From assembly GCA_023412855.1 (NCBI GenBank), contig JAEZRJ010000036.1, forward strand, positions 1-46,200: a DNA stretch of 46,200 nt. Direction: 5' to 3'. Positions 32,134 through 40,940 of this stretch are shown here, piece after piece; position 1 is the first letter of the stretch; each line of letters begins with the position of its first letter. The notes below the pieces were generated by a model that saw nothing but the letters and a program-made list of their open reading frames with translations, was not told the origin of the DNA and made no database searches. This DNA is from Bacillota bacterium. Lineage in GTDB: Bacteria; Bacillota; Clostridia; Lachnospirales; Lachnospiraceae. The translations under genes were made by a program, and so were the position numbers.

Positions 32134-33830
32134 TCAGACAAATAAGACAAAAGGATAGGTACAAGCCCGTCCTGGTTGTTATCGGCAGCCGTTACAATGT
32201 CGGCTGCTTTTTTTACGTCTTCCTTCGCGTTGCGTATGGCAATGCCTATACCGGCAGCCTGAATCATGGAAATATCGTTGGAAGCATCTCCTGCGGCGAG
32301 TGTGTTCTCCATGGGAATATCCAGCAGTTCGCATAGCTTTACGACTGCGGTTTCCTTGCCGGAGGAAGCAGGAAAGATTTCCAGGTATTTATCGTTGGAA
32401 TACAGAAGGCTCACTTCGCCTTCTGTAAAAGGGAGTAACGACTGACGGAAATGTTCCAGTTTTTCCTTATCATGGATTTCGATAGCGAGGCATTTGCATG
32501 GTTCTTTATCCAGTGGCTTCATAATGTCTTCGCTTATAATAACGGGGCTGTGAATGGCTCTTTGATATACATGAAGTTCGTCGTTGTCCGCAGGGCTGAT
32601 AATATGGGTATCGGTATAAGTCTGACAGTGGATGCCCTGTTCCTTCGCCGCCTTTGCCACAGCAGCCACCTGCTCCATGGTGAGGGAGATGCGGGAGACT
32701 ACCCTCTGCGCCTCACAATCGTAGATTTCACCGCCGTTATATCCGATGAGGTACATACCGGGAAAATCCAGACCGAGAGATTCCTTTACTTCTTTTATGC
32801 TGTCGATTGCTCTGCCGGAGGAAAGGGCCAGTTTATTGCCTGCGTCAGTCCATTTCTTTAGCGCTTCCAGAGTGGCGGGAGTTATTTTTTTCTCTTTTGT
32901 CAGTAAGGTACCGTCTAAATCGGTAAAAAATATCTTTGGTTTATTATTGTCCATTTGATGAGTCAAATTGTGCTCCATTTCTTTTTTCTTCTTTAGGTTG
33001 ATCAGTATCTCCTCAGGGATTACCAGCTTTCCGTATCCCGTAGCCAGCTCCAGAGAAGGCTTGGTGGAGCCGTGGAAGTCGGAACCGCCGCTGATGCATA
33101 AATCGTACTTGTCGGCGAGCTTTCGTATCTTCCATTCCTCAGAATGGCTATAGGTGCTGTAAATGGCTTCAATGCCCATGAGTCCTGCTGCTTTTAACTT
33201 GCGTGTCAAAGTGTCCAGTCTGGTGTCACTCATGTGGTAAAGAATGGGGTGGGCCAGAATGGGGATGCCGCCTGCTTGTAAAATAAATTGTACGGCCTGC
33301 TTTGGCGTTATTTTTTCTCTGGGGACAAAATATTTGGTACGGTCACCCACATAGCGGTCGAAAGCTTCGTTCATGCTTTTTACATAACCGTGTTCCAATA
33401 AATATTTCGCGTAATGTCCTCTGGTAATGACCGAACCCGGAAAAGCCTCCATCAGCTTTTCGTAGGAAATATCGATTCCTGCGGCATTGAGATTTTCACA
33501 CATTTTTTCGTTGCGGGAAAGACGTGAATCTACGAAGGATTTGATTTGCTGCTTAAAAAATGAGGATTCATAATCGATATACAGTCCCAGAATGTGAATA
33601 TCCTTTCCTTCGTATTCGGTGGACAGCTCGATACCGGGTATGACCTCCAAAGAATTCTCTTTTGGAAGCTTCTTTGCTTCCGACATCGCTTCTGCAAGGC
33701 CGTCCGTAGTATCGTGGTCGGTCAGGGCAAAGGCGGACAGGCCTTTTTTGACAGCGAGATGTACGAGCTCGGCGGGAGAGAAGCTCCCGTCGGATTTATT
33801 GGAATGTACGTGCAAATCTACGATATTCAT
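32130..33830 (-). CDS. Fusion of PHP-domain phosphoesterase and Cof-type HAD phosphatase
   Basis: A 566 aa two-enzyme protein. The PHP domain (about 1-275) has DLHVHSNKSDGS, ALTDHDTTDG, IPGIELSTE, ILAHPILYH and CISGGSDFHG, the metal ligands of YciV/RNase AM-like phosphoesterases. The HAD-IIB domain (about 298-566) has FFTDLDGTLL, ALSSGRAIDS, KETAVVKL and AAGDASNDISMI. The ATG at 33830 has AAGGAG seven bases away. Both active sites look intact. It could couple two dephosphorylation steps of nucleotide or sugar turnover; the substrate is unknown. Confidence 0.85.
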   Translation of the reverse strand: MNIVDLHVHSNKSDGSFSPAELVHLAVKKGLSAFALTDHDTTDGLAEAMSEAKKLPKENSLEVIPGIELSTEYEGKDIHILGLYIDYESSFFKQQIKSFVDSRLSRNEKMCENLNAAGIDISYEKLMEAFPGSVITRGHYAKYLLEHGYVKSMNEAFDRYVGDRTKYFVPREKITPKQAVQFILQAGGIPILAHPILYHMSDTRLDTLTRKLKAAGLMGIEAIYSTYSHSEEWKIRKLADKYDLCISGGSDFHGSTKPSLELATGYGKLVIPEEILINLKKKKEMEHNLTHQMDNNKPKIFFTDLDGTLLTKEKKITPATLEALKKWTDAGNKLALSSGRAIDSIKEVKESLGLDFPGMYLIGYNGGEIYDCEAQRVVSRISLTMEQVAAVAKAAKEQGIHCQTYTDTHIISPADNDELHVYQRAIHSPVIISEDIMKPLDKEPCKCLAIEIHDKEKLEHFRQSLLPFTEGEVSLLYSNDKYLEIFPASSGKETAVVKLCELLDIPMENTLAAGDASNDISMIQAAGIGIAIRNAKEDVKKAADIVTAADNNQDGLVPILLSYLSE

Positions 33831-33893
33831 GAAAAATCTCCTTATAGTTATGAGGGCAAACAAAGGGAAAACGCTTCGCGAATTGCTCTTATG

Positions 33894-33930
33894 TCAAAAC
33901 AAAGGAGCTGAATTTCCAGCCCCTTTTCCA
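33894..33930 (-). terminator. Terminator after the YkpA-like ABC-F gene
   Basis: On the minus strand AAAGGGGCTG pairs with CAGCTCCTTT, with one mismatch or wobble, followed by GTTTTG. Confidence 0.7.
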
Positions 33931-33951
33931 AACCGAAAATGAATTCCGGCT

Positions 33952-35589
33952 TTAATTATCGTCCTCTTCGTTCTTATTCGTATATACGGTACGCTTTCTC
34001 GCCATTTCATCGCTGGCAAGATATTCGTCGTAGGTAGTGATTTTGTCGATGAGTTGCCCGCCCGGAAGGATTTCCATAATGCGGTTAGCCGTGGTCTGTA
34101 CGAATTGGTGGTCGTGGCAGGCGAACAATTCCACACCCGGGAATTTAATAAGTCCGTTGTTGAGCGCGGTGATGGACTCCATGTCCAAATGATTGGTAGG
34201 CTCGTCTAAGATGAGGCAATTCGCTCCGCTGATCATCATTTTTGAGAGAAGGCACCTTACCTTTTCACCTCCGGAAAGAATCTTCACCTTCTTCACACCA
34301 TCGTCTCCGGCAAAGAGCATACGGCCTAAAAAGCCGCGCACATAGGTTACATCTTTTACGGGAGAGTAGCCGGTCAGCCAGTCTGCAATGGTGTAATCGT
34401 TGTCGAATTCCTTCGTGCTGTCCTTGGGAAAGTACGCCTGAGAGGTGGTAACGCCCCAGCGGTAAGAACCCTCATCCGGCTCCAGCTCGCCGGTAAGAAT
34501 CTGGAACAGCGTCGTCTTAGCGAGCTCATTGCTGCCCACAAATGCGATTTTATCGTTATGTCCTACGATAAAGGAAATATTGTCGAGTATTTTTTCTCCG
34601 TCGATGGTCTTGGAAAGCCCCTCTACCACCAGTACTTCATTACCGATTTCACGATCGGGGCGGAAGTCCACATAAGGATATTTTCTGCTGGAGGGCTTGA
34701 TGTCATCCAGCTCAATTTTTTCCAGGGCGCGTTTTCTGCTGGTAGCTTGTTTGGATTTCGAAGCGTTTGCGGAGAAACGGGAGATAAAGTCCTGAAGCTC
34801 TTTGATTTTCTCCTCTTTTTTCTTATTGGCTTCCTTCATTTGCTTAACGAGGAGCTGGCTGGATTCGTACCAGAAATCGTAGTTTCCGGCATAGAGCTGA
34901 ATCTTGCCGTAGTCGATATCCGCAGTATGTGTGCAGACCTTATTCAGGAAATAGCGGTCGTGGGATACGACGATAACCGTATTTTCAAAGTCGATCAGGA
35001 AGTCCTCTAACCATGCGATAGCATCCAGATCCAAATGGTTGGTAGGCTCGTCGAGAAGGAGGATGTCCGGACTGCCGAACAGAGCTTTTGCAAGAAGGAT
35101 CTTTACCTTTTCATTTCCGTTCAGGCTTCCCATAACGGAGTAGTGAAGGCTCGTATCGATACCGAGACCGTTTAAAAGCATAGCGGCACTCGATTCAGCC
35201 TCCCAGCCGTCCATCTCGGCGAATTCCGCTTCCAGCTCACTGGCACGGATACCGTCTTCATCGGAAAAGTCTTCTTTTGCATAAATAGCGTCCTTTTCCT
35301 TCATAATCTGATAGAGACGCTCGTTGCCCATGATGACCACATCCATAACGGTATATTCGTCATATTTGAAATGGTCCTGTTCCAGCACCGATAATCTCTG
35401 ACCGGGAGTGATGGCGATATCTCCGTTAGTAGTGTCCAGCTTGCCGGATAATATTTTAAGGAAGGTGGATTTGCCGGAGCCGTTGGCTCCTATCAGTCCG
35501 TAGCAGTTTCCTTCGGTAAACTTAATATTAACGTCTTCAAATAACGCTTTTTTCCCAATACGTAACGTTACGTTGTTTGCACTAATCAT
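33952..35589 (-). CDS. ABC-F family ATPase, YkpA/YbiT-like
   Basis: A 545 aa soluble twin-ATPase, of the translation-factor type rather than a transporter. Domain 1 has Walker A GANGSGKST, LLLDEPTNHLDLD and a degenerate signature, LNGNEKVKI. The linker (about 245-305) includes KKKEEKIKELQDFISRFSAN and ATSRKRALEKI, typical of YkpA/YbiT. Domain 2 has a weakened Walker A, GSNELAKTTL, with Ala for Gly, then LSGGEKVRC and LILDEPTNHLDME. The C-terminal tail is charged (NEEDDN). Weakened site-2 motifs seem normal for this subfamily. Confidence 0.85.
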   Translation of the reverse strand: MISANNVTLRIGKKALFEDVNIKFTEGNCYGLIGANGSGKSTFLKILSGKLDTTNGDIAITPGQRLSVLEQDHFKYDEYTVMDVVIMGNERLYQIMKEKDAIYAKEDFSDEDGIRASELEAEFAEMDGWEAESSAAMLLNGLGIDTSLHYSVMGSLNGNEKVKILLAKALFGSPDILLLDEPTNHLDLDAIAWLEDFLIDFENTVIVVSHDRYFLNKVCTHTADIDYGKIQLYAGNYDFWYESSQLLVKQMKEANKKKEEKIKELQDFISRFSANASKSKQATSRKRALEKIELDDIKPSSRKYPYVDFRPDREIGNEVLVVEGLSKTIDGEKILDNISFIVGHNDKIAFVGSNELAKTTLFQILTGELEPDEGSYRWGVTTSQAYFPKDSTKEFDNDYTIADWLTGYSPVKDVTYVRGFLGRMLFAGDDGVKKVKILSGGEKVRCLLSKMMISGANCLILDEPTNHLDMESITALNNGLIKFPGVELFACHDHQFVQTTANRIMEILPGGQLIDKITTYDEYLASDEMARKRTVYTNKNEEDDN

Positions 35590-35796
35590 TGTTATAAGCC
35601 TTTCTGAAAATTAATTTTGTCAATTATCTCATCCTTTCTTATTGTACAGAAAATCGAAGATTTTGCAAGGGTTTCTTAGGACTGCGGTATATTTCCGGCG
35701 TATTTCACATAAATTTGACATGGATTTATGGATAACTGCATGTTATTATAGGAATAGCATGTAGAAAGGCATAGAAAGAGGGAGGAATTTCACATC

Positions 35797-37107
35797 ATGA
35801 AATTAAATTATAGGAGAACGGTTCTGATCGGACTGGCGTTTCTGTCCATAGCCGGATTCTGGCAGATATACGACAGCATTATTCCGCTGATGCTCCAGAA
35901 TACATTTCATCTGGGTGAGACATTGACGGGCATACTGATGGCTATGGATAACGTGCTGGCCATCTTTTTACTGCCGCTGTTCGGGCTGCTTTCCGACAAG
36001 GCGGATACGAGAATAGGAAAAAGGATGCCCTTTATTGTGGGAGGAACCTTGCTGGCGGTAACCTTTCTCATGGTACTTCCTGCGGCGGATAATGAAGAAA
36101 ACCTGATCTTATTTCTTGTAATTATGTTTGCGTTGTTGCTTTCCATGGGCTTGTATCGTTCTCCCGCGGTAGCGCTCATGCCGGATTTGACGCCGAACCG
36201 TTTGAGGAGCAAGGCGAATGCGATCATCAATCTGATGGGTGCTGTAGGCGGTGTCTATGCGTTGCTTATGATAAAGTTTCTGGTAGGTCCCGGCAAACGC
36301 CCGGATTATTTCCCTCTGTTTGCCAGCGTAGGCGGACTAATGCTCGCCGCAGTCGCCGTACTGTTCTTCACCGTTAGGGAGAAAAAGGTTGCGGCTTTGG
36401 TGGAGGCGGAGGTAAAGGCTTATGAGGCCGAAAGCGGAGAGGTTATCGATGCGGCGGTGAAGGAGCCCGAAGAGGACGTTGTGAAGGAAGCTATGCCGGG
36501 GGACGTCAAGCGAAGCATGATTTTTCTGCTGGCTTCGATTTTCCTATGGTTTGCGGCCTATAATGCGGTGACTACCGCGTTTTCCAGATACACGGGAGTG
36601 GTGTGGAACATGGAAGGAGGAGGCTTTGCGGACTGTTTGATGGTTGCGACGGTGGCGGCCATACTCAGCTACATTCCCATCGGCAGCATTGCAAGCAGGA
36701 TAGGACGCAAAAAGACGATAATGGGGGGCATCGTTCTGATGAGCGCCTGCTATTTTGCTGCGATATTTGCGGGCTCTTATCATTCGGCAATCAATATAGC
36801 ATTTGCCCTTATCGGTATAGGCTGGGCGGCCATTAATGTGAATTCCTACCCTATGATCGTTGAGATGAGCAAGGGGAGCGATATCGGCAAGTTCACGGGA
36901 ACCTACTATACCTTTTCCATGGCGGCGCAAATATTTACTCCGATTCTGTCGGGCTTCTTATTGGAACGCATATCTTACAGGACGTTGTTTCCATATGCGT
37001 TTCTATTTTCTGCGGCGGCCTTTCTTACGATGACACAGGTGCGCCATGGGGATTCCAAGCCGGAGAAAAAGAAGGCGGCATTGGAGAACTTCGATTTAGA
37101 CGATTAA
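35797..37107 (+). CDS. MFS transporter, SLC45/sugar-type
   Basis: A 436 aa membrane carrier with about twelve segments, split by a cytoplasmic loop rich in Glu and Lys (about 195-235). LSDKADTRIGKRMPFIVGG between TM2 and TM3 and SRIGRKKTIMGG in the second half are major-facilitator motif A copies. RIGKR-PF, YRSPAVALMPDLTP and NLMGAVGG are typical of SLC45-like sugar carriers. GGAGG lies 11 nt before the ATG. It is followed by a GDPD gene after 27 nt. The substrate is uncertain. Confidence 0.85.
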   Translation: MKLNYRRTVLIGLAFLSIAGFWQIYDSIIPLMLQNTFHLGETLTGILMAMDNVLAIFLLPLFGLLSDKADTRIGKRMPFIVGGTLLAVTFLMVLPAADNEENLILFLVIMFALLLSMGLYRSPAVALMPDLTPNRLRSKANAIINLMGAVGGVYALLMIKFLVGPGKRPDYFPLFASVGGLMLAAVAVLFFTVREKKVAALVEAEVKAYEAESGEVIDAAVKEPEEDVVKEAMPGDVKRSMIFLLASIFLWFAAYNAVTTAFSRYTGVVWNMEGGGFADCLMVATVAAILSYIPIGSIASRIGRKKTIMGGIVLMSACYFAAIFAGSYHSAINIAFALIGIGWAAINVNSYPMIVEMSKGSDIGKFTGTYYTFSMAAQIFTPILSGFLLERISYRTLFPYAFLFSAAAFLTMTQVRHGDSKPEKKKAALENFDLDD

Positions 37108-37134
37108 ATTTTAAATGATACGAAGGACAGAGAA

Positions 37135-37950
37135 ATGACAGTGATGATCAGCATTATAATAATTTTAGCAGTACTATATTTAGTGGCTATTATGCCCCGC
37201 ATGGTGAACAAGCCTGATAAGACTCCTTTTGTGGGAGTCTTATACGCGCATAGAGGGCTGCATGATAATGAAGGAGATGCTCCTGAAAATTCATTAAAGG
37301 CATTAAAAAAGGCGATAGATGGAGGCTTTGGGGTAGAGCTTGACGTGCAGCTTACCAAGGACAGGATACCTGTCGTATTTCATGATTTCACTCTTAAGAG
37401 AGTATGCGGTGCGGAAGGGAAGGTTTCGGACTACACGTATGAAGAACTTTTGCAGTTTCGTCTTTATCGTTCTGATGAGAAGATACCGAGATTTGAAGAT
37501 TTTCTGAAGCTGGTGGACGGCAAAGTTCCTTTGATCGTGGAACTTAAAATTGAATGGACGAATATTTCTGTCTGCGAGCTGGCGGATGCATTATTGAAGG
37601 AATATAAAGGTGCCTATTGTATAGAATCCTTTAATCCTCTTGCGCTAATCTGGTATAGGAAGCACCGTAAGGAGGTTATGCGGGGACAGCTTTCGGATGT
37701 GTTTAAGAAGGAGGAGGGACTGAAGGGGCCGCTGTACTTTTCTTTGGAACATTTACTTCTAAACTGTGTAACGAAACCGGATTTTATTGCATATAATCAT
37801 AAATACCATAGAATGCCATCCAGACAGATATGCAGAAGGCTGTACAGGAATCTTGCGGTGGCGTGGACAATAAAGTCACAGCAGCAGCTCGATATGAGAA
37901 AGAAAGACTTCGATTTATTTATTTTCGACAGCTTTGTTCCTAAAAAATAA
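37135..37950 (+). CDS. Glycerophosphodiester phosphodiesterase, membrane-anchored
   Basis: A 271 aa enzyme of the GDPD TIM-barrel family that splits glycerophosphodiesters into glycerol-3-phosphate and alcohol. One N-terminal hydrophobic segment (about 4-22) anchors it. Catalytic motifs are YAHRGLHDNEGDAPENSL (HRG and PENS), GVELDVQLTKD (metal ligands E and D) and VVFHDFTL with the second His. The last third (SLEHLLLN, WTIKSQQQLD) fits the fold. It is possibly co-transcribed with the MFS gene. Confidence 0.9.
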   Translation: MTVMISIIIILAVLYLVAIMPRMVNKPDKTPFVGVLYAHRGLHDNEGDAPENSLKALKKAIDGGFGVELDVQLTKDRIPVVFHDFTLKRVCGAEGKVSDYTYEELLQFRLYRSDEKIPRFEDFLKLVDGKVPLIVELKIEWTNISVCELADALLKEYKGAYCIESFNPLALIWYRKHRKEVMRGQLSDVFKKEEGLKGPLYFSLEHLLLNCVTKPDFIAYNHKYHRMPSRQICRRLYRNLAVAWTIKSQQQLDMRKKDFDLFIFDSFVPKK

Positions 37951-37958
37951 AGGAAGAA

Positions 37959-38711
37959 GTGAAAGAAGATGCCGGAGAGGGAAAAGAAGAGGCAGAGGAG
38001 GGGAATGACGCGGGAAATCAGACAATAAATATTACCTTTGAAGAGAAAACAGAGGAATATACCGCGAAAGATAAGACGCTGCTCCTTACGATCAGGGAGA
38101 CCATACCTACGGTGGATATTGCCGGAAACAAAGAGGCTTCACAGGCAATCAACGAGTATACCCGAACCTTTAATTTGCATGGAATGTCCGTAGAGGATGC
38201 AAAGAAATGGGCAGAGGAAGATTATATAACGAGAGGCAAGGACAACTGGTACGGTTATGATATGGAAACGGTCTTTTCCTTAAACAGGGCCGATGAAACG
38301 GTTATCAGCTTCCTGGTGAATGCCTCATCCTATATGGGAGGAGCTCATCCCAATACGCTGGAGGCAGCGCTGAACTTCGATCCTAAGACGGGAAAACGGC
38401 TGACGCTTGCGGATGTAACTACGGATGAAAAGACGGCGGTCAAGGAAATCGTGAATGCTATTTGGCGACAGACGAAGCAGGAGAAATATTCGGGAATGTT
38501 TTTTGAAGGGTATGAAAGCAGTGTTGGAGACTTGTTAACGGAGGATACTTGGTATTTGGGTGAAGACGGTTTTCATATTATTGGGAATGAGTATATTATT
38601 TCGCCTCATGCGGCGGGGATTTTGAATTTCATAATTCCTTATGCGGAGGCCGGTTTTCTGAAGGAGAAGTACAGAGTCTCTTTCTTGAAATGGGGAGTCA
38701 TTAGGCTTTGA
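37959..38711 (+). CDS. DUF4163/DUF3298 (RsiV-like) protein without signal peptide
   Basis: A 250 aa protein. From about residue 28 it follows the RsiV-like pattern: TLLLTIRETIPTVDI, AINEYTRTF, VSFLVNASSYMGGAHPNTLEAALNFDPKTGKRLTLADV (the DUF3298 core) and NEYIISPHAAGI. Relatives are exported or membrane-anchored, but this ORF begins with GTG and a Glu/Gly-rich linker (EDAGEGKEEAEEGND), only 8 nt after the GDPD stop. No upstream in-frame ATG exists: TAA lies at 37941. AAGGA precedes GTG. It may be an N-terminally truncated gene that lost its signal peptide. Confidence 0.65.
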   Translation: MKEDAGEGKEEAEEGNDAGNQTINITFEEKTEEYTAKDKTLLLTIRETIPTVDIAGNKEASQAINEYTRTFNLHGMSVEDAKKWAEEDYITRGKDNWYGYDMETVFSLNRADETVISFLVNASSYMGGAHPNTLEAALNFDPKTGKRLTLADVTTDEKTAVKEIVNAIWRQTKQEKYSGMFFEGYESSVGDLLTEDTWYLGEDGFHIIGNEYIISPHAAGILNFIIPYAEAGFLKEKYRVSFLKWGVIRL

Positions 38712-38802
38712 GAAATTTTCTTCGGCAGTTTGGGGTTCTGTTAGAGGATTACAAAAGATTATGAAGAATTATTCAATGTACGTAATGGAATAGGGGGATT
38801 GG

Positions 38803-39861
38803 ATGGAGAGAAGTACAGATATTAGAAACAGGGCTTTTTATTATATTAGTATAATGACGTTTTTTCTTTCAATCATGTGTGTGGTTGGGAATGTGATAAC
38901 GAAATATCCGATGAGTGCTAATTATAAATGGTTTTATTTGCTGCTTGTTTCGGCTTTGTCTATTTTAGGGAGTAAGAGTGCTTATGAGTATTATTTGCAA
39001 TTATTTCTCAGTCTGAATATTATTCTGGTAATTCTGCCGATTGGATGGCTGAACGGCGGGAGAGGGAACAGTAGTGCTACTGCGTATTTGTTCCTGATTA
39101 TGATAGGTATTATTTTGCTTTATGAGAATAGGCTTAGAAAGATACTCTTGACTATTTTGGGACTGACGGTAGCAGTTTTGTTTTATATTGAGTATCGGTT
39201 TCCTGAGATATTGAAGATTTACGATTATGATATGCTGTTTAAGGATAGGCTCATACAGATTCCGATAACTTTGGTCGGAGGCTTTTTGATCCTTACCCTA
39301 TATTCCGATACATATATCAGGGAGAGGGAGAAGCTGAATGAGTATAGTATACAGCTTCGGGAAGCGAATGAGAAACTGGAGTATCTGGCGAGCAAGGATG
39401 TTCTTACCAATATTAGCAATAGGCGTATTTTCGATATAAAGCTGGAAGGGATCATAGACACCAGGGAGCATTTCTCAAAAGAAATATATATCGTGCTGTT
39501 CGATGTGGACTTGTTCAAGGAAATAAATGACAGTTACGGGCACAGTACGGGGGATAGAGTGTTAAGCGAGATTGCTAAGGGATTAAATCCGCTGCTGAAT
39601 AAAGAATCTTTGCTTTCCAGGTGGGGAGGAGATGAATTTTCTATCATTTATTATGGCTCTGAGGAAGGTGTGCTCAGTACGATCGATAAACTGAATAAAA
39701 TATTGAAGAGAATAAGGCTGGGCAATGATAAGGAAGTAACGGTAAGCATAGGAATAACCAAGATGCAGGAAACAGATACTATGAGCAAGGTGTTCAAAAG
39801 AGTGGATAAAGGATTGTATAAATCGAAGTCAGAGGGCAGGAACAGGTATTCCATCATATAG
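38803..39861 (+). CDS. Membrane GGDEF diguanylate cyclase
   Basis: A 352 aa protein that would make c-di-GMP. The N-terminal half (about 12-175) has six hydrophobic segments and resembles 5TM/6TM receptor modules without a recognised ligand. A short coiled linker (REREKLNEYSIQLREANEKLEYLA) leads to the GGDEF domain (about 195-352): DVLTNISNRRIFD, LFDVDLFKEINDSYGHSTGDRVL and RWGGDEFSIIYYG, with the active-site motif intact. The inhibitory RxxD site is absent (NKES at that position). GGGGG precedes the ATG. Its gene ends 36 nt before the convergent AraC gene. Confidence 0.9.
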   Translation: MERSTDIRNRAFYYISIMTFFLSIMCVVGNVITKYPMSANYKWFYLLLVSALSILGSKSAYEYYLQLFLSLNIILVILPIGWLNGGRGNSSATAYLFLIMIGIILLYENRLRKILLTILGLTVAVLFYIEYRFPEILKIYDYDMLFKDRLIQIPITLVGGFLILTLYSDTYIREREKLNEYSIQLREANEKLEYLASKDVLTNISNRRIFDIKLEGIIDTREHFSKEIYIVLFDVDLFKEINDSYGHSTGDRVLSEIAKGLNPLLNKESLLSRWGGDEFSIIYYGSEEGVLSTIDKLNKILKRIRLGNDKEVTVSIGITKMQETDTMSKVFKRVDKGLYKSKSEGRNRYSII

Positions 39862-39896
39862 CTTAAATCACCATAACGATCCGGACCCGCAGCCGC

Positions 39897-40778
39897 TCAT
39901 TGTTTTTGGAAAGCTTTTGGGGAAATTCCGTAGGTCTTTTTAAAGATTCTGCAGAAATATCCTACATTATCGAAACCGGTGCTCAAAGCGACGGCAGTAA
40001 CCGTGCTCTTAGTCGTTGACAGCGCTTCTCTCGCCCGATTTAAACGATATTCGATCAAGTAATTGACGGGAGTCGTCTGTACGCCGAAATGGAAACAGCG
40101 AAGTGCCTCGCTTTTGCTTATATTGGCGGAAGCGGCAATATCTTCGAGAGATATCTTTCTGGAATATTCTTCGGATATGAACTGCAGCATTACTTGTAAA
40201 CGAGGCTGTATGAAAATATTTCCTTCTGAGCTTTTCTGGGACAAAGAGCTTTGTATCTGCACAAATAATCCGGACCACATGGAACAGATAAGTGTCTGTA
40301 AGGTCAGCTCTCTCATCAGCGCACTTGCCTGTGCTTCTTCATAAATACGGCGCAATGCATTCAAAATATCCGCCTGCCATGCAACATCGGACTTTAATAG
40401 GACATAAGAGCAGTTGGAGGATATGACGGGATACACATATTTCTTATATATGAGCGATGAAGCGGGGGCGATGAACTCGGGGTTGAACAAAATATTAGGC
40501 ATGAGCCCGGTGGCGGGTGATTCAAAACGATGGATGACTCCGCTGTTAATAAACATACCGTCACCGGCATGAATACGGATACGCTCATTTCCGATCAGGC
40601 AGTCGATAGGGCCCTGGTCTACAAAAAATATCTCAATTTCGTTGTGCCAGTGCCATTCCACATATTGTTTGTTGAATTTCTTAATATCGTCAAAGTAATA
40701 TTCGAATTGAAAATCTGCACTTCCATGAATTCTCGTTTCCCGTAAGGTATCGTCCGTAATGATTTCTGTGACCTGCAT
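39897..40778 (-). CDS. AraC-family transcriptional regulator
   Basis: A 293 aa activator-type protein. The N-terminal cupin-like domain (about 20-150) has EWHWHNEIEIFFVDQG and GDGMFINSGVIHRFES. The C-terminal double helix-turn-helix (about 195-293) has KISLEDIAASANISKSEALRCF and VTAVALSTGFDNVGYFCRIFKKTYGISP. ATG 40778 has GGGAG eight bases away; the open frame extending to 40889 encodes an unsupported hydrophobic stretch. It is divergent from the MFS gene at 40941, which it probably controls in response to a small ligand. Confidence 0.9.
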   Translation of the reverse strand: MQVTEIITDDTLRETRIHGSADFQFEYYFDDIKKFNKQYVEWHWHNEIEIFFVDQGPIDCLIGNERIRIHAGDGMFINSGVIHRFESPATGLMPNILFNPEFIAPASSLIYKKYVYPVISSNCSYVLLKSDVAWQADILNALRRIYEEAQASALMRELTLQTLICSMWSGLFVQIQSSLSQKSSEGNIFIQPRLQVMLQFISEEYSRKISLEDIAASANISKSEALRCFHFGVQTTPVNYLIEYRLNRAREALSTTKSTVTAVALSTGFDNVGYFCRIFKKTYGISPKAFQKQ

Positions 40779-40940
40779 AACGTATACTCCCTTTTCTTTT
40801 AAGGCTTCTTTTGCATTGTTTGGAGATATTTTATCATAAATTGAAGAAATAATGCAAACAATGAAGATAAAGATTGTGATATAATGCAAAAACGTGTGAT
40901 CGACATGAGATAAAATTAAAACAGAACGAGGACCGGCTTT
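40779..40940. promoter_or_regulatory. Divergent promoter region between araC-type and MFS genes
   Basis: On the minus strand TTGCAT, a 17 nt spacer and ATAAAA can serve the regulator. On the plus strand TATAAT (about 40881-40886) has no good -35 box, as expected of an activator-dependent promoter. AraC binding sites were not resolved. Confidence 0.45.

Noticed and set aside
40779..40889. Longer start for the AraC-type regulator
   Set aside because: The extra 37 residues are hydrophobic and unlike the family; GGGAG lies eight bases before ATG 40778 and promoter elements occupy this stretch.
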